Below the pieces are notes generated by a model. It did no database searches. It was not told the DNA's origin and worked only from the letters and a program-made list of their open reading frames with translations. Shown here in pieces: positions 53,841-64,000 of a stretch of DNA of 64,000 nucleotides. The DNA lies in assembly GCA_948567375.1 (NCBI GenBank), contig OX419762.1, positions 59,935,034 to 59,999,033 of the forward strand, read 5' to 3'. Position 1 is the first letter of the stretch. Each line of letters opens with the position of its first letter. The position numbers and the translations under genes were made by a program. Origin of the DNA: Lunularia cruciata (Eukaryota > Streptophyta > Marchantiopsida > Lunulariales > Lunulariaceae).

Positions 53841-56800
53841 GATATTCACTCTTCTTAAGGATTCACTCCAAGAAAGGATACTCTTATGTCTACTAGGAGC
53901 ACTCGCACCTCAACACCATGAACAATAAAGACTCCAAGGAAGAAGTTGGGGATGGAGGACTTCTTGATCTCAAAGCAACAATGGAACTACAATATGTTGG
54001 AGGATGTTGGTAGTCACAAGGCTAACATCACATTGGGCCAATTAATTGCTTTGAACCCTACCTTGAGAAAGGAGCTTAGAGGTGGTTTGAGTTCTACAAG
54101 GAGCTAAAGAAAGCAAAAGTTCCAGTATCAATGGGGGTGGTGGATTCCAAGCCAACACCATGGGACGCTTGTGAATATGCCTCCAAGATTGATGTGAGAG
54201 TGAATGGTCACAACATCAAGGATGCATTGGTTGATGGAGGATCAACAGTAAATGCCATGTCAGAAAGGTTGATGAAGAAGTTGGGTATGATACCCTCAAG
54301 ACCTTCAACATTTGTGGTGAGCATGGCAAACAAGCAACAAGTTCGACCAGTAGGGGTGATGGATAAAGTGGTAGTTTCAGTTATAGGAGTTCCAAATCTC
54401 ATGACTTTCCAAGTCTTGAAGGATTCAAGCTATGACTTACTTCTTGGGAGGCCCTAGTTGAGAGCAGCATGCACAACTGATCGATGGCACAAAGGGTACT
54501 TGAGGATTGGGCCATCAAACCATAGAGTCACAGTTCCTGTGACTAACACGACCAACACTTTGCATTCAAATACACCATCTTCTGATTATTGGGAATCAGA
54601 TTCTGGAGAAGGAGCTTCAGGTGTGGACACAAGCATGGAAGAGGAGACTTCCACGGAGGAGGATGAATCTGAATTTGATTCAGATATGTATCCTTTGTGT
54701 GCTATGGATTGTGCACCTAAGCCAAAGGTTTTGAAGGACCCAGACAAATCACCATTGACACTTGAGGAGGTAGAGAGAAGGTTAGCTACCCTCAAGTATG
54801 GCGCAAATGTTAGGAGAAGGTGAGATTTGAGGAGATTTTCCGCAAGTTCATCCATGTGTTTGCTTTTAGTTACAGGGATTTGAAGGAAGTCACCTTGGAG
54901 GAGCACAAGATAGAGGTGGAGTCACATGGAAGACCAATCCACCAAAAACAACGTTGCATTTGCCCACCAATATCTTTGGTTGTGAAGGAGGAGATTGATA
55001 AGCTCAAGGAGGCTGGATTTATCTTTGAGGTGGAGAACTCAGAATGGGTGTCTCCAATTGTCACTGTGAAGAAAAAGAATGGCAAGCTTCGGGTATGTGT
55101 GGATTACAAGAAGCTCAATGCTGTTACCAAGAAGGACTACTACCCATTGCCATTCATTGATGAGATCTTGGAGGAGGTTGCAGGTCATGAGAGTTATAGT
55201 TTTGGAGATGGTTATAGTGGATATAACCAAATCAAGATTGCACCAAAGCATCAACAACTCACCACCTTCACCACACCTTGGGGAACTTACGCTTTCAAGG
55301 TCATGCCTTTTGGGCTTTGCAATGCTCCAGCCACATTCCAATGGTTCATGAACAAGGTATTTGAAGCTTTCATTGGGAAATTTGTGAGAGACTTCATTGA
55401 TGACTTTTGTGTCTATGGGAGCAAGGAGTAGCACTTTGAGCACCTAATCAAAGTTTTGCAATGCTTGGATGAGGCAAATGCATCACTCAACCCAAAGAAG
55501 TGCATTTTTGGATGTGAAGAAGATCTACTTTTGGGGCACATCATCTCCAAGGATGGAATAGCAGTTGATCCTAAGAAGGTGAGGAAAATCTCAGACCTTC
55601 CATTCCCTTCAAGCTTGACAAAGTTACGCCAATTCTTGGGGATGGTTGGATACTATAGGAGGTTCATCTTCTCATTTTCCAACAAGGCTTATGCATTGAC
55701 CATCTACATGAAGAAGGGTGTAGATAACATGGTGATTTTGGAGGACAAGGAGGCTCTCAAAGCTTTTGAGGAGCTCAAGCAATCCCTTGTTGTAGCTCCA
55801 ATTCTTGCTAAACCTGATTGGAGTAAGTCTTTCATCCTCTACACTGATGCTTCTAATGTAGCTATTGGATGCACTCTTAGTCAATTAGACCAAGATGGGC
55901 ATGATCATCCAATAGCTTTTGCTAGTAGGCAGATGGTTTCAGCAGAGAAGAACTACTCTGTCATAGAGAGAGAAGGGTTGGCAGTGATCTTTGGTCTCAA
56001 GAAGTTTAGACACTACTTGATTGGAGGGAAAGGTACCATTGTCATGGATCACAAGGCTTTGAAGTACATCTTCAACAAGCCTAATGTTGAAGGGAGACTA
56101 GCAAGGTGGATGATACTCTTGTCTGAGTATGACTACACCATTTAGGATAGGTCAGGAAAGAAACATGCAAATGCTGATTTGTTATCTAGAGCCTATGATC
56201 ATGATGGAGATGAGCTAGTGGATGATTACTTCCTGGATGAGGAACTCATGACCATCTCAATCACTCAAGAGGTTCCAATGGAGTACAAGGAGATTGTGGA
56301 TTTTGTGACAAGAGGTAACTATCCAGAAGGGATGCATGCTAGGGAGAGGAAGGCCCTTGCAGCAAGATCTAGACCTTACACAATGGTGGAGGATATTCTT
56401 TTTCACCAAGGAGCAGATGGTCTACTTCAAAGAGCAATGGGTAAGGAAGAGTATATCCTACTCATAAAGGAGTTTCATGAAGGTTTAGTATGTGGAGGAG
56501 ACTTTGTAGGAAAGGTGACTGCTTTCAAGATTCTAGATGTAGTTTACCATTGGAGAGGGATTTTCAAGGATTTTCTTGATTATTGCAAAACTTGTCATGT
56601 TTGTCAAGCTTTTGCTAGAAAGTCTACATCCACTCCACCACTTAGATTGATTCCATTGCTAGGACCTTTCGAGAAGCGGGGAATTGATTTTCTAGGTCCT
56701 CTCAATAGAACCCCAAGGAACAATCGGAACATTGTGGTAGTTACTGATTACCTTACCAAGTGGGTTGAGGCTAGACCATTGAGGGACAAGAATGAAGATG

Positions 56801-56918
56801 AAGTGGGTAGATTTCTTTATGAACACATTATCACTAGGTTTGGATGCCCTTTGGAGTTGGTTTTTGATAGAGGAGGAGAGTTTACAAGAAGTATTACTAC
56901 AGCCATGCTACAACATTT
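53841..56918 (+). pseudogene. Pol of E2 (protease, RT, RNase H, partial integrase)
   Basis: Aligned throughout with E1 pol. The protease has DGGS. RT is open 54820-55431, with FGDGYSGYNQI and FIDDF. RNase H lies in 55456-56145, and integrase from 56179. Lesions relative to E1 are TAG at about 54456 (Trp in E1), a small deletion near 54810, TAG at 55429 (Glu in E1) and TAG at 56143 (Glu in E1). Integrase ends in 'ITTAMLQHF' before the third catalytic residue, where D is inserted. Confidence 0.88.
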
Positions 56919-57367
56919 TGTCATGCCATTTGTAGTTCCGCATCTAGATGCTCGGACACTGGAGTTCCAGTGATGGTAGTTAGAGTTATTCTAGCAGTTT
57001 CTCAGGGACTACTTTCCAACGGTTAGATTTCGTGTTCGGGGTACTGACTTCACGGTGGGGCCCATCGTCACTTTGCACCGTTTGCACCGTCGAGTGTGCC
57101 GTCAGCGGTACCGTTAAGGTTTCAGGGCTAGCTCAAGTCCAGGGGGTATAGTTTTGAAGTGAGCTCCAGAGAGCTCACTTCTCTGATGTTGAGCCTTCGA
57201 GTTCCTGGCTATGGTGGACAGAGGCCGGCGAGCGTCACCTGGATTCTCTATGCTTGAGTGGGTGTGGCTTGACTGTAATCAGTGCCTAGTTGTTGGCAGT
57301 TTATAGAGTGACAGATCAAGTACTGATCTGAGTTGAGTTGAGTTGAAAGTGTTAAGCAATCTGATTA
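56919..57367 (+). repeat. L repeat, 5' copy of D
   Basis: 449 bp, TGTCATGCC...CAATCTGATTA, directly followed by the leader without T, exactly as in C. At 57015-57025 it reads TCCAACGGTTA, a match to the plant mitosis-specific activator motif; C has lost it. Confidence 0.92.
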
Positions 57368-57811
57368 CATCAGAGAAGTGAAGTCAGGGGGAAATCGGGT
57401 GCAGGAACGTTGAGTGTTGGTGGTATCTCCAAGCTCGGTGGATCATGGTAGCTCGATTCAAGTTCTATGTTTCCTTAGTGTGCAGAAGCTCGTGTAGTTG
57501 ATGCAAATTTGGCAGTTAGGCGGACGGTGTGCGGAAGCGCTGGCCAAATTTCAAGCAAAGAAGGAGCAATTTTTGAGCAGTGTTGTGATTTTGAGCTCAA
57601 GAGGTGAAGGCAGGACCAATTTGCTGCGAGTTGGGCTCAGAAAGTGAAATTGAAGGTGGAGTTGGAAAGCTCTTCTCATGAAATTGTGACTTGGAAAAAC
57701 CTGTTTTGTCAATTTGGCTCGAGTGGAAAGTTAGCAGGGGATTTGGCAGACATCCATCTTTAGGGTTTACGTCAGATTTTACGTCAGATTTACGTAAAGA
57801 TTTTGGGCCAA

Positions 57812-57916
57812 AATTGGAGGAGTTTTGCTATTTGGCCAGATTTGGAGAAGTTTCGCTAGTTTGGAGGAGTTTCGCAGATTTGGAGAAATTTTGCCAATTT
57901 TGGAGGAGGTTCGAAG
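57812..57916 (+). repeat. 19-bp degenerate repeat in the D leader
   Basis: About five units of the form 'tttggaggagtttcgcaga', absent from C. Confidence 0.75.
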
Positions 57917-58092
57917 TGGCAACAAGAAAGGCCTCATTTGGCTGAATTTCGGCGTTTTGAAGCTTTGAGGCATAGGGCTGTGGGCTACGAAGGCCTAGAA
58001 GGGCAAGCAAGCCAGCTTGCTGGCGTGAGGGTAGCTAGTTTAGTGTAGATCTTGGTCATTGGTTGGCAAAATCTGCCTTTCTTGCTAGATTG

Positions 58093-58162
58093 TGCGCAAC
58101 AGGGTTTGACCCCTAGATCTCTTGTTCCTAGACTGGTGCCCTAGCCAACTGGTCCACCCTCA
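58093..58162 (-). other. tRNA-like sequence in the D leader
   Basis: Same A-box-like and B-box-like pair as in C at 36021-36090, with no differences noticed in the boxes. Confidence 0.55.
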
Positions 58163-58710
58163 CTTGTTGTCATAGTGACTGTGCCACTGTTATCTATACA
58201 CATGTAGCTTTGGCTAGGAGAGGCAGTTTGATCCCATTCTTGGTGATCCTGGTAGTTTAGGACTTAGATACGAACTACTCTTATGTCAAATGCCAAATGG
58301 TGGCAGAGTCAGTCCCATGTTGTGTTATGAGATGGAGGGTTTTCATTTAGATTTCTTGTGATTGGATCCTCTCCATTCTCTGCTTCCTGTTTGTGCACCA
58401 CGTTTGTGTGAGGTGCCCTGACTTTTGAGCGTTGGTGCTCTGGTGTGCTCTCGGTGGTGAGGCTGGAGTGATGACCAGTCAGACTACCTTTGTTTCTCTC
58501 CGGTGAGGTAGGAAGTGATGACCTGCAGACCGTGAGAGTGCGTGTTATGATGGCAGGTTACAGGTTGCCCTTCCCCTAGTGTAGTTATCTCGATAGAGTT
58601 ACATTAGTGGGTGGTGTTTAGTTGGTGTTGGCACTTGGTGGGGTACTTGCGGTTGCGACTTGCGGTTGCAGTTGGTGGTTTGGGTTTGCTGTTGCAGTTA
58701 CGTGGTCACG

Positions 58711-61700
58711 ATGGAGTTCTTTGGAGATTCTAGAGGAGTTAGCCCTGCAGTACGCAATGGGTTTACTCGGAGTGGTGCTCGGTATCAGCCTGTATCTCAG
58801 GTCCCAATGAGGGAGGAGATTGACTCTGAGTTGGAGTTCAACACAGGAGCTGATTCAGTTGAGAGTGCACTTGGTGTGTCCGCACCGTTGTTGTGGGACA
58901 TGGACAAGATTTATGGGGCCTCCAAAGGCCCTAGGCGTTACTCTGGTACAGTGGGTACCATTGAGTTGGATGACTTCATCCAGGAGTTTGATAGTTGGTG
59001 TGATCTGCAGCAGATGCGGAACCCAACTTTGTTCACACCTTTCATGGCATGGAAGGGGTTGTTTCAGCACTTGGAGGGTCCACCGATGGACGACTACCAT
59101 GAGTTCAGGAGAGCTCATTTGGAGGAGATTGAGTTATGGAGACAATATTGGTCTCCACACTATGTTTCCATCACTTCAGGCTCGGTGGCCAGGAGTAGAT
59201 CGGCTGTACCTACGAGTTCTAGCTCGAGTAGTGTGGGTGGAGCTAGTGGAGGTGCACTAGCTGGAGATAGTGCTACTACGAGTGGAGGTACCGCTGCAGG
59301 AGGTGCTGTGGTACCAGGGTTTAACCCCATGGTTGAGTTCTTCCTATGTTTGAGGCAGAACTACCAGGGAGTGCGGACCGACAAGCTGAGGAGCTTGCAG
59401 GAGTTCCAGCGGAAGGCTGGAGAGAGCCTACGCAAGGCATACACTCGCATGAGGCGGCTGATCAGTTTCACTGAGGGAGTTACTGAGGCCCAGGCAGTCC
59501 AGTTTTGGTATGGGATACTGGACAGGGAGTTGCGACGTAGAGTTTGTGATGCTACGTTGTTGCAGGTTACTTCGCCCACTTTGGCAGTAGTCTTTGGTTT
59601 GGCTGAGCATATTGAGCTCAACATGGTGGAGGAGAGAGTGGTGACAGCTGGATTTGGTAGAGAGACCTCATCCACGATTGTGACTTCTTCTAGAGTGCAG
59701 CATAGTGCACCACGCCCAGTTGGTTTTGGAGGACAGGGTGGACAGCCTAGATCCTATGGAGCGAGTGGAGGGCCTAGTGGAGTTAGACCCTTACCCTCAT
59801 TTTCGGGTCAGCAGCAGCCAGTGAGTGGTGGTGTTGCTTGTTGGACTTGTGGTGGACCTCACCACAGGAGAGAGTGTACTCAGGGCAGCGGACCTGATAC
59901 CTCTAGTGCATCACAGCCAGCACAGAGGCAGTGTGAGTATTGCCACAGATTTGGTCACACTAGTGACCGGTGTTTTGACCTACACCCGGAGTTACGGAGT
60001 GGTAGGGCTGCTATGGCAGGTAGTAGAGGAGCTCCAGTTCATGGAGGACGAGGTGGTGGTAGAGGATCTACACCTAGTAGGGGTGCAGTACATGCCCTTA
60101 CTTCTGACACAGCTATGGCTACTCGGATTGAGCAATTGGAGCAGAGATTGGCTAGTATGGCTATTGCTCAGAGGAGATCAGATTCTGGTGCTGAGGCTTC
60201 CACCTCATATGCTGGTGATAGAGATGCTTTGGACTTCATGTGCGGAGCAGCACAGGTGGATGCATCTGCAGCAGTGACTAGGAGTGCAGTACGTGCTCCA
60301 GAGCCTAGAGGAGCATCAGTGGAGTTGGACCCACAGAGAGGAGAGGTTGGGAGACAGGTCAGACTTCCCCAGTCTTTCATGCTATCTGAGGCATTGCAGA
60401 TGACATCCATGGTTCCTAGACGTCCTAGTGCAGGTGTGGTAGGTGGTGATGGAGTACATGATGGACTATCTGCTAGTCAGCCACCTGCTACTACACAGAC
60501 TGAGTCTAGCATGATGTTGGGGGCGGCTCAGCTGATTATGCGGCATCCTTTATTTTCAGCCAGTGACATGTTTACATTGGGAGTTGACCCAGCCCCAGTG
60601 TTTCGGTTGGCTGCCACGTTGTGTGAGAGTAGGGATGGTGCAGTTCCTACTACTAGAGCAGAGGTGGTTGGTAGTGGAGCTGACTTGGTTGAGGAGCATG
60701 GGATCCGTTCAGCAACCAGTGGTTTATGGCAGGCAGCAGCGGCTAGACTGGAGGAGTTGCCAGCTAGACCGGCCTTTGAGAGAGCGCGGTTTACACCTGG
60801 TGTTGTCCTATTGGATAACCAGAGGGGGATCTTTTGTTTAGTGGGACCTTTAGGGAAGGTCTATACACCACAGAGAGTCTTGTTAGACTCTGATGCGCAG
60901 CCCCTTATGTTGGGGAAGGCTGCAATTGTTGGTATGGAGTTACGGAAGACCGATGTGGAGAGGTGTCCATTTCAGATCCAGACATCTCTAGGTGGTGGTT
61001 CGACACAGTACATCACACGTGGGGAGCTTGTTGTCCAGGTTCAGCCTGGTCATCCGACTGATAGCTTGGTGGTGAGAGCTCAGGCTATTGCGACGATAGC
61101 TAAGTCATATGATGTGCTAGTTGGGGGAGCAGTGTTATACCCTATGGGTTTCAGCATTGACTATTGGGAGGGGACAACCTCTTATAGACCTGGTTGGCAG
61201 TCTGGTGAGGGACGGGTATGTCGCCTACCAGTACGCTTCAGTAGTGGTAGTCTTGGCTCACTACAGTCCGGGACCATGGCAGCATCAGTTTTAGCTTTCA
61301 GCGATGCAGTTACTTGGCCTGGTGACTTGTTGGAGGGGAACGCCCATGCAGAGGATACTCCAGTACCAGAGGAGATCACTCGGCTATGGAGTACGAGTGG
61401 GATTGTTCCATCCACCTTGGATGTTCCATTGTGGAGTTCAGAGGAGGCATTGCAGCAGCATGCAGATCAGTTGGTGCAGCAGGCTTGGAGTGGAGCCTTC
61501 GTACCATCAGGGGATGAGTGTGAGGATGAGCCTCCAGAGGCGATTGCTTTGACACCTCTGGATACCACACTCATTGCTTGGCAATATCCAGTAGAGGGGA
61601 TATGTCTATTGGAGTTGTTTGGTGGGATCAACACCGGACTAGCTACGGTGTTACAGGTGGGTATCCGAGTACAGAGGTACTTGTATGTAAAGAGAGATGA

Positions 61701-61983
61701 GACTGCTAGGCAAGTCTCTCTACATCATGTGGCACACTTGGCCTATTGGTATCCGGAGTTATTACCGATGTCAGCAGTCGGAGGTTACCAGAAGGCCTTA
61801 CCAGGAGACATTTCCTTACTGGGGGCGCATGACCTAGAGAGACATGGGCCTATTCACTTGGTGATTTCTGGATGGCCATGTCAGGGACATACACGTGCGG
61901 GCCGTGGTTTGGGTCTTCAGGATCCTCGTTCTGGTGTGTTTTGGGAGATGTTACGGATACTACGACATCTCCAGGTTCATTAG
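58711..61983 (+). CDS. Gag-protease-methyltransferase fusion of D
   Basis: One uninterrupted frame from ATG 58711 to TAG 61981, about 1,090 codons. It opens MEFFGDSRGVSPAVRNGFTR. The Gag core is followed by knuckles CWTCGGPHHRREC (from about 59839) and CEYCHRFGHTSDRC, then the Gly/Arg linker, the protease with active site LLDSDAQPL (Gly to Asp, probably dead) and the methyltransferase: motif I LLELFGGINTGLATV (about 61603) and GWPCQG with Cys at 61879-61881. The motif II acidic residue is Lys here (YVKRDE). The frame proves that the methyltransferase is fused to Gag-protease. TAG 61981 is CAG in C and cuts the domain before motif VI. Confidence 0.92.
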   Translation: MEFFGDSRGVSPAVRNGFTRSGARYQPVSQVPMREEIDSELEFNTGADSVESALGVSAPLLWDMDKIYGASKGPRRYSGTVGTIELDDFIQEFDSWCDLQQMRNPTLFTPFMAWKGLFQHLEGPPMDDYHEFRRAHLEEIELWRQYWSPHYVSITSGSVARSRSAVPTSSSSSSVGGASGGALAGDSATTSGGTAAGGAVVPGFNPMVEFFLCLRQNYQGVRTDKLRSLQEFQRKAGESLRKAYTRMRRLISFTEGVTEAQAVQFWYGILDRELRRRVCDATLLQVTSPTLAVVFGLAEHIELNMVEERVVTAGFGRETSSTIVTSSRVQHSAPRPVGFGGQGGQPRSYGASGGPSGVRPLPSFSGQQQPVSGGVACWTCGGPHHRRECTQGSGPDTSSASQPAQRQCEYCHRFGHTSDRCFDLHPELRSGRAAMAGSRGAPVHGGRGGGRGSTPSRGAVHALTSDTAMATRIEQLEQRLASMAIAQRRSDSGAEASTSYAGDRDALDFMCGAAQVDASAAVTRSAVRAPEPRGASVELDPQRGEVGRQVRLPQSFMLSEALQMTSMVPRRPSAGVVGGDGVHDGLSASQPPATTQTESSMMLGAAQLIMRHPLFSASDMFTLGVDPAPVFRLAATLCESRDGAVPTTRAEVVGSGADLVEEHGIRSATSGLWQAAAARLEELPARPAFERARFTPGVVLLDNQRGIFCLVGPLGKVYTPQRVLLDSDAQPLMLGKAAIVGMELRKTDVERCPFQIQTSLGGGSTQYITRGELVVQVQPGHPTDSLVVRAQAIATIAKSYDVLVGGAVLYPMGFSIDYWEGTTSYRPGWQSGEGRVCRLPVRFSSGSLGSLQSGTMAASVLAFSDAVTWPGDLLEGNAHAEDTPVPEEITRLWSTSGIVPSTLDVPLWSSEEALQQHADQLVQQAWSGAFVPSGDECEDEPPEAIALTPLDTTLIAWQYPVEGICLLELFGGINTGLATVLQVGIRVQRYLYVKRDETARQVSLHHVAHLAYWYPELLPMSAVGGYQKALPGDISLLGAHDLERHGPIHLVISGWPCQGHTRAGRGLGLQDPRSGVFWEMLRILRHLQVH

Positions 61984-62773
61984 TCTATTTCTCCAGCTTA
62001 CCTTTTGGAGAACATTCCATTGATGGGTGATTCTTGCACTAGAGTGGTGGCGAGTACACATCAGGTCCATTCATGGATAAGACCTGCTGCATTGTTAGAT
62101 GCAGCCAGAGTGGGATCACGGGCTCATCGTCTTTGTCTTTGGTGGACAAACCTTTTACCCAAAGAGGTTCTACAGCGTAGTTATGATGGGATTCAGCGAC
62201 TAGACCACATTCTTGTTGATGATATCTTGGATGCTGGACGTCAGTCTCAGACAGTGGTAGTGGCTGATAGGTCACCTATGGCAGTGGTGAACCTAGTTGG
62301 ACAGCCTAGAGCTGCATTTCCCACACTCATGAGTTTCCCTGGCTCTCATGCTTTTTGAGAGGGAGGACCTGGACTTGTTTAGGACTCACAGTTATAGCAG
62401 TTGGTGGAGCCCAATGCTGATGAGAGAGAGCGGGCGATGGGTTTTTGCACCGGTATTACCGCTGTTCCAGCAGTGTCAGAGGCATCCAGGCGTCAGGTGT
62501 TAGGTCAGGCTATGGACCTGAACTGTTTGACCTGGGGGCGATGGACCGAGTGGACATGGTATTCTTGGGACACATCCAGTAGCTACTAGGGAGAGTGGTC
62601 TACTTGGAGTCCATCCAGGTGAGCGTGGGCTACTTGGATTACACCCTTGGTCCACATGGGATGCAGCCAGAGGATGTATGGAGCTTGCAGCCAGAGTGGA
62701 GGGAGTTTTTCACACAGAGGTTGGGACCTCTAGTGGTCGGGAGCATGACACTATTGCTCCCAAGGGCCCAGTG
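61984..62773 (+). pseudogene. Rest of the methyltransferase of D
   Basis: In the same frame up to the deletion. Motif VI LLENIP and motif VIII 'SRAHRLCLWWTN' are visible, where C reads SRAHHLRLWWTN. TGA 62356 is shared with C; TAG 62380 and TAG 62395 are unique to D. ERERAMGF and RRQVLGQAMDLN follow. A 107-bp deletion after 'ctgtttgacctgg' (about 62535) removes the C-terminal tail and shifts the frame. Confidence 0.85.
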
Positions 62774-62782
62774 TAGCAGCCA
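62774..62782 (+). promoter_or_regulatory. Candidate leaky UAG between MTase and RT of D
   Basis: TAG CAG CCA, identical to C at 40819-40827. Confidence 0.5.
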
Positions 62783-64000
62783 GTTAGTACGTCTTTGACT
62801 CCTCCTACAGTTACAGAGGATACTTGGGAGCCAGATCTTGGACCCAAGCTTATTGGAGAGGAAAGACTGAGGGTTTGGAGGTTCTTGAGGAGTCACACGA
62901 GTTGTTTTGCCTTCAGTATGAAGGATTTGGGTGCTCTGAAGGGACTTGGTATACGGATTGAGCTGACTAGCGACACACCAGTTTTCCGACGTCCTTATCG
63001 ATATAGTGATATGGAGAGGACATTGATTCAGAGCCGGAGTAGTGACCTTTTGTAGGCTGGTTTGGTGGAGATTTCACATGGAGAGTATGCATCAGCGACA
63101 GTGATGCCAGCCAAGAAGGATATGCATGGCAACTATACAGATAGGCGGATGTGTGGAGATTACCATCCTATCAACCGACAGACTAGGGCTGATCGGTATG
63201 CCATGCCTACACCGGAGGAGATTTTTGATGCGATTGGGCATGCAAAGGTCTTCAGTACTTTGGATCTTCAAGCGGGATATCATCAGTTGCCGATCAGGGA
63301 GGAAGATAAGTCCAAGATAACATTTTGGGCTATTGATCTTCACGGCAAGGATGTGTTATATCAGTGGAGGTTCTTACCATTTGGGTTGAAGAATGCTCCT
63401 GCTGAGTTCCAGAGGGTCATGGATAGGATCCTAGCTGGATTGGATTTTGCTCGGTGCTATATTGATGACATTTTGGTTTATAGCACTACTGTGGAGGAGC
63501 ATGAGAGACCGTTGTTGGAGGTGTTTGAGAGGTTGAGATCTCATGGACTCAAATTACATCCTGGGAAGTGTAGGTTCTTCCATGAGCAGGTTGAGTATTT
63601 GGGTCACACTATCTACCCCGGAGGACTTGGTGTTCAGCAGACCAAGGTGGAGGCTATTGCACGTATTCCTTGGCCTACGGATGTGAGCAGAGTGCGAGCA
63701 TTCCTTGGGTTGGCGAACTTCTATTGCCACTATGTTAGAGGATTTAGTGCCATTGCCAAGGCCTTGACGAAGCTGACCAAGCTTACACAGGAGTGGTGTT
63801 GGGGAGATGAGCAGGAGAGAGCTTTTGTAGAGCTCAAGGAGAGGTTGACATCGGCTCCTATTTTGAGGAGACCGATCAGGGGACGACCATTTCAGGTTCA
63901 CACTGATTGGAGTATGTTGGGGCTTGGAGCGGTGCTCACCCAACATGATAATGAGGAGAAGGAGTTTGTGGTGGCCTATGCTAGTCGCTCCAACAATTCA
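62777..64000 (+). pseudogene. Reverse transcriptase and partial RNase H of D
   Basis: RT from 'EERLRVWRFLRSHTSCFAFS'. TAG at 63053 replaces a Glu seen in C; after it the frame is open to the window end. Landmarks are 'FSTLDLQAGYHQLPI', 'FLPFGLKNAPAEFQ' and YIDDILVYS (about 63455-63480), with the RNase H start FQVHTDWSMLGLGAVL (about 63890) and AYASRSNNS at the edge. At codon positions where C has TGA 41044 and TAG 41455, D keeps CGA and CAG. Confidence 0.9.

Larger units (their letters stand above)
50510..56918 (+). mobile_element. Family E retrotransposon, copy E2 (truncated by D)
   Basis: Second copy of E1's family inserted in A4: 5' LTR 50510-51201, PBS at 51206, ORF1, Gag and pol up to the middle of integrase. 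There, after 'gctacaacattt', element D begins. The remainder lies beyond D, outside the window. Confidence 0.92.
57368..58710 (+). other. Leader of D
   Basis: Homologous to C's leader, with a 162-bp extra segment around 57779-57955. No conserved ORF. Confidence 0.72.
56919..64000 (+). mobile_element. Element D: second copy of the DNMT/PHD-type retrotransposon (runs off the window)
   Basis: It begins TGTCATGCC at 56919, the same terminus as C, inside E2's integrase. It is co-linear with C throughout: L repeat, leader (162 bp longer), Gag, protease, methyltransferase, RT and the start of RNase H. Lesions differ mostly from those of C. Those of its own are TAG 61981, 62380, 62395 and 63053, plus a 107-bp deletion near 62535. 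TGA 62356 and TAG 62774 are shared with C. Confidence 0.92.

Overview
The window is a plant-type, retrotransposon-saturated stretch of nuclear DNA. No host gene was recognised. Tat/Athila-like and chromodomain Ty3/gypsy elements, a run of TTTAGGG telomere-type units near 5.75 kb and deep nesting all point to a land plant with a large genome. The species cannot be told from the sequence. A 200-base N gap (26624-26823) marks it as assembled scaffold.

Layout. Five sets of repeats lie inside one another. Family A is oldest: Tat/Athila-like elements with LTRs of up to about 3.4 kb that carry a protein-coding stretch in U3. Copies are A1 (1 to about 4.3 kb, minus), A2 (7.23-27.24 kb, plus), A3 (27.24-30.89 kb, minus) and an LTR fragment A4 (49.05-50.51 kb, minus). 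Between A1 and A2 lie a minisatellite and a decayed PIF/Harbinger-like transposase. Family E (Tat/Athila-like, 0.69-kb LTRs) has one complete copy, E1 (13127-20910), inside A2 with a GGTC target duplication, and a truncated copy, E2 (50510-56918), inside A4. Element B (30894-49044, minus) is a chromodomain Ty3 element whose LTR promoter carries heat-shock-element-like arrays. It is split by an unclassified purine-rich tandem-repeat block X (45.39-48.07 kb) and by element C.

The standout is element C (35010-44766) and its second copy D (56919 to the window end, inside E2). This Ty3/gypsy lineage encodes, in one reading frame of about 2,430 codons, Gag, two CCHC knuckles, aspartic protease, a C5-cytosine DNA methyltransferase, reverse transcriptase, RNase H, DDE integrase and a C-terminal PHD finger. 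The methyltransferase sits between protease and RT. A UAG in a tobacco-mosaic-virus-type leaky context (UAG CAG CCA) lies at the methyltransferase/RT junction in both copies, which suggests that Gag-PR-MTase and the RT-IN-PHD extension are separated by stop-codon readthrough. The element's ends are also unusual: L-internal-T-L-T', a circular permutation of a normal LTR element that formally resembles the split direct repeats of some tyrosine-recombinase retrotransposons. Its leader holds a tRNA-like sequence. Both copies are now dead, largely through CAG-to-TAG changes, as expected from deamination of CHG-methylated cytosines.

Working logic. Gag packages RNA, RT/RNase H copy it, and integrase inserts the copy. 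In B a chromodomain and in C/D a PHD finger could steer integration to particular chromatin. In C/D the methyltransferase could mark new copies; retrotransposon-borne DNMTs of this general kind have been published for charophyte algae and dinoflagellates.
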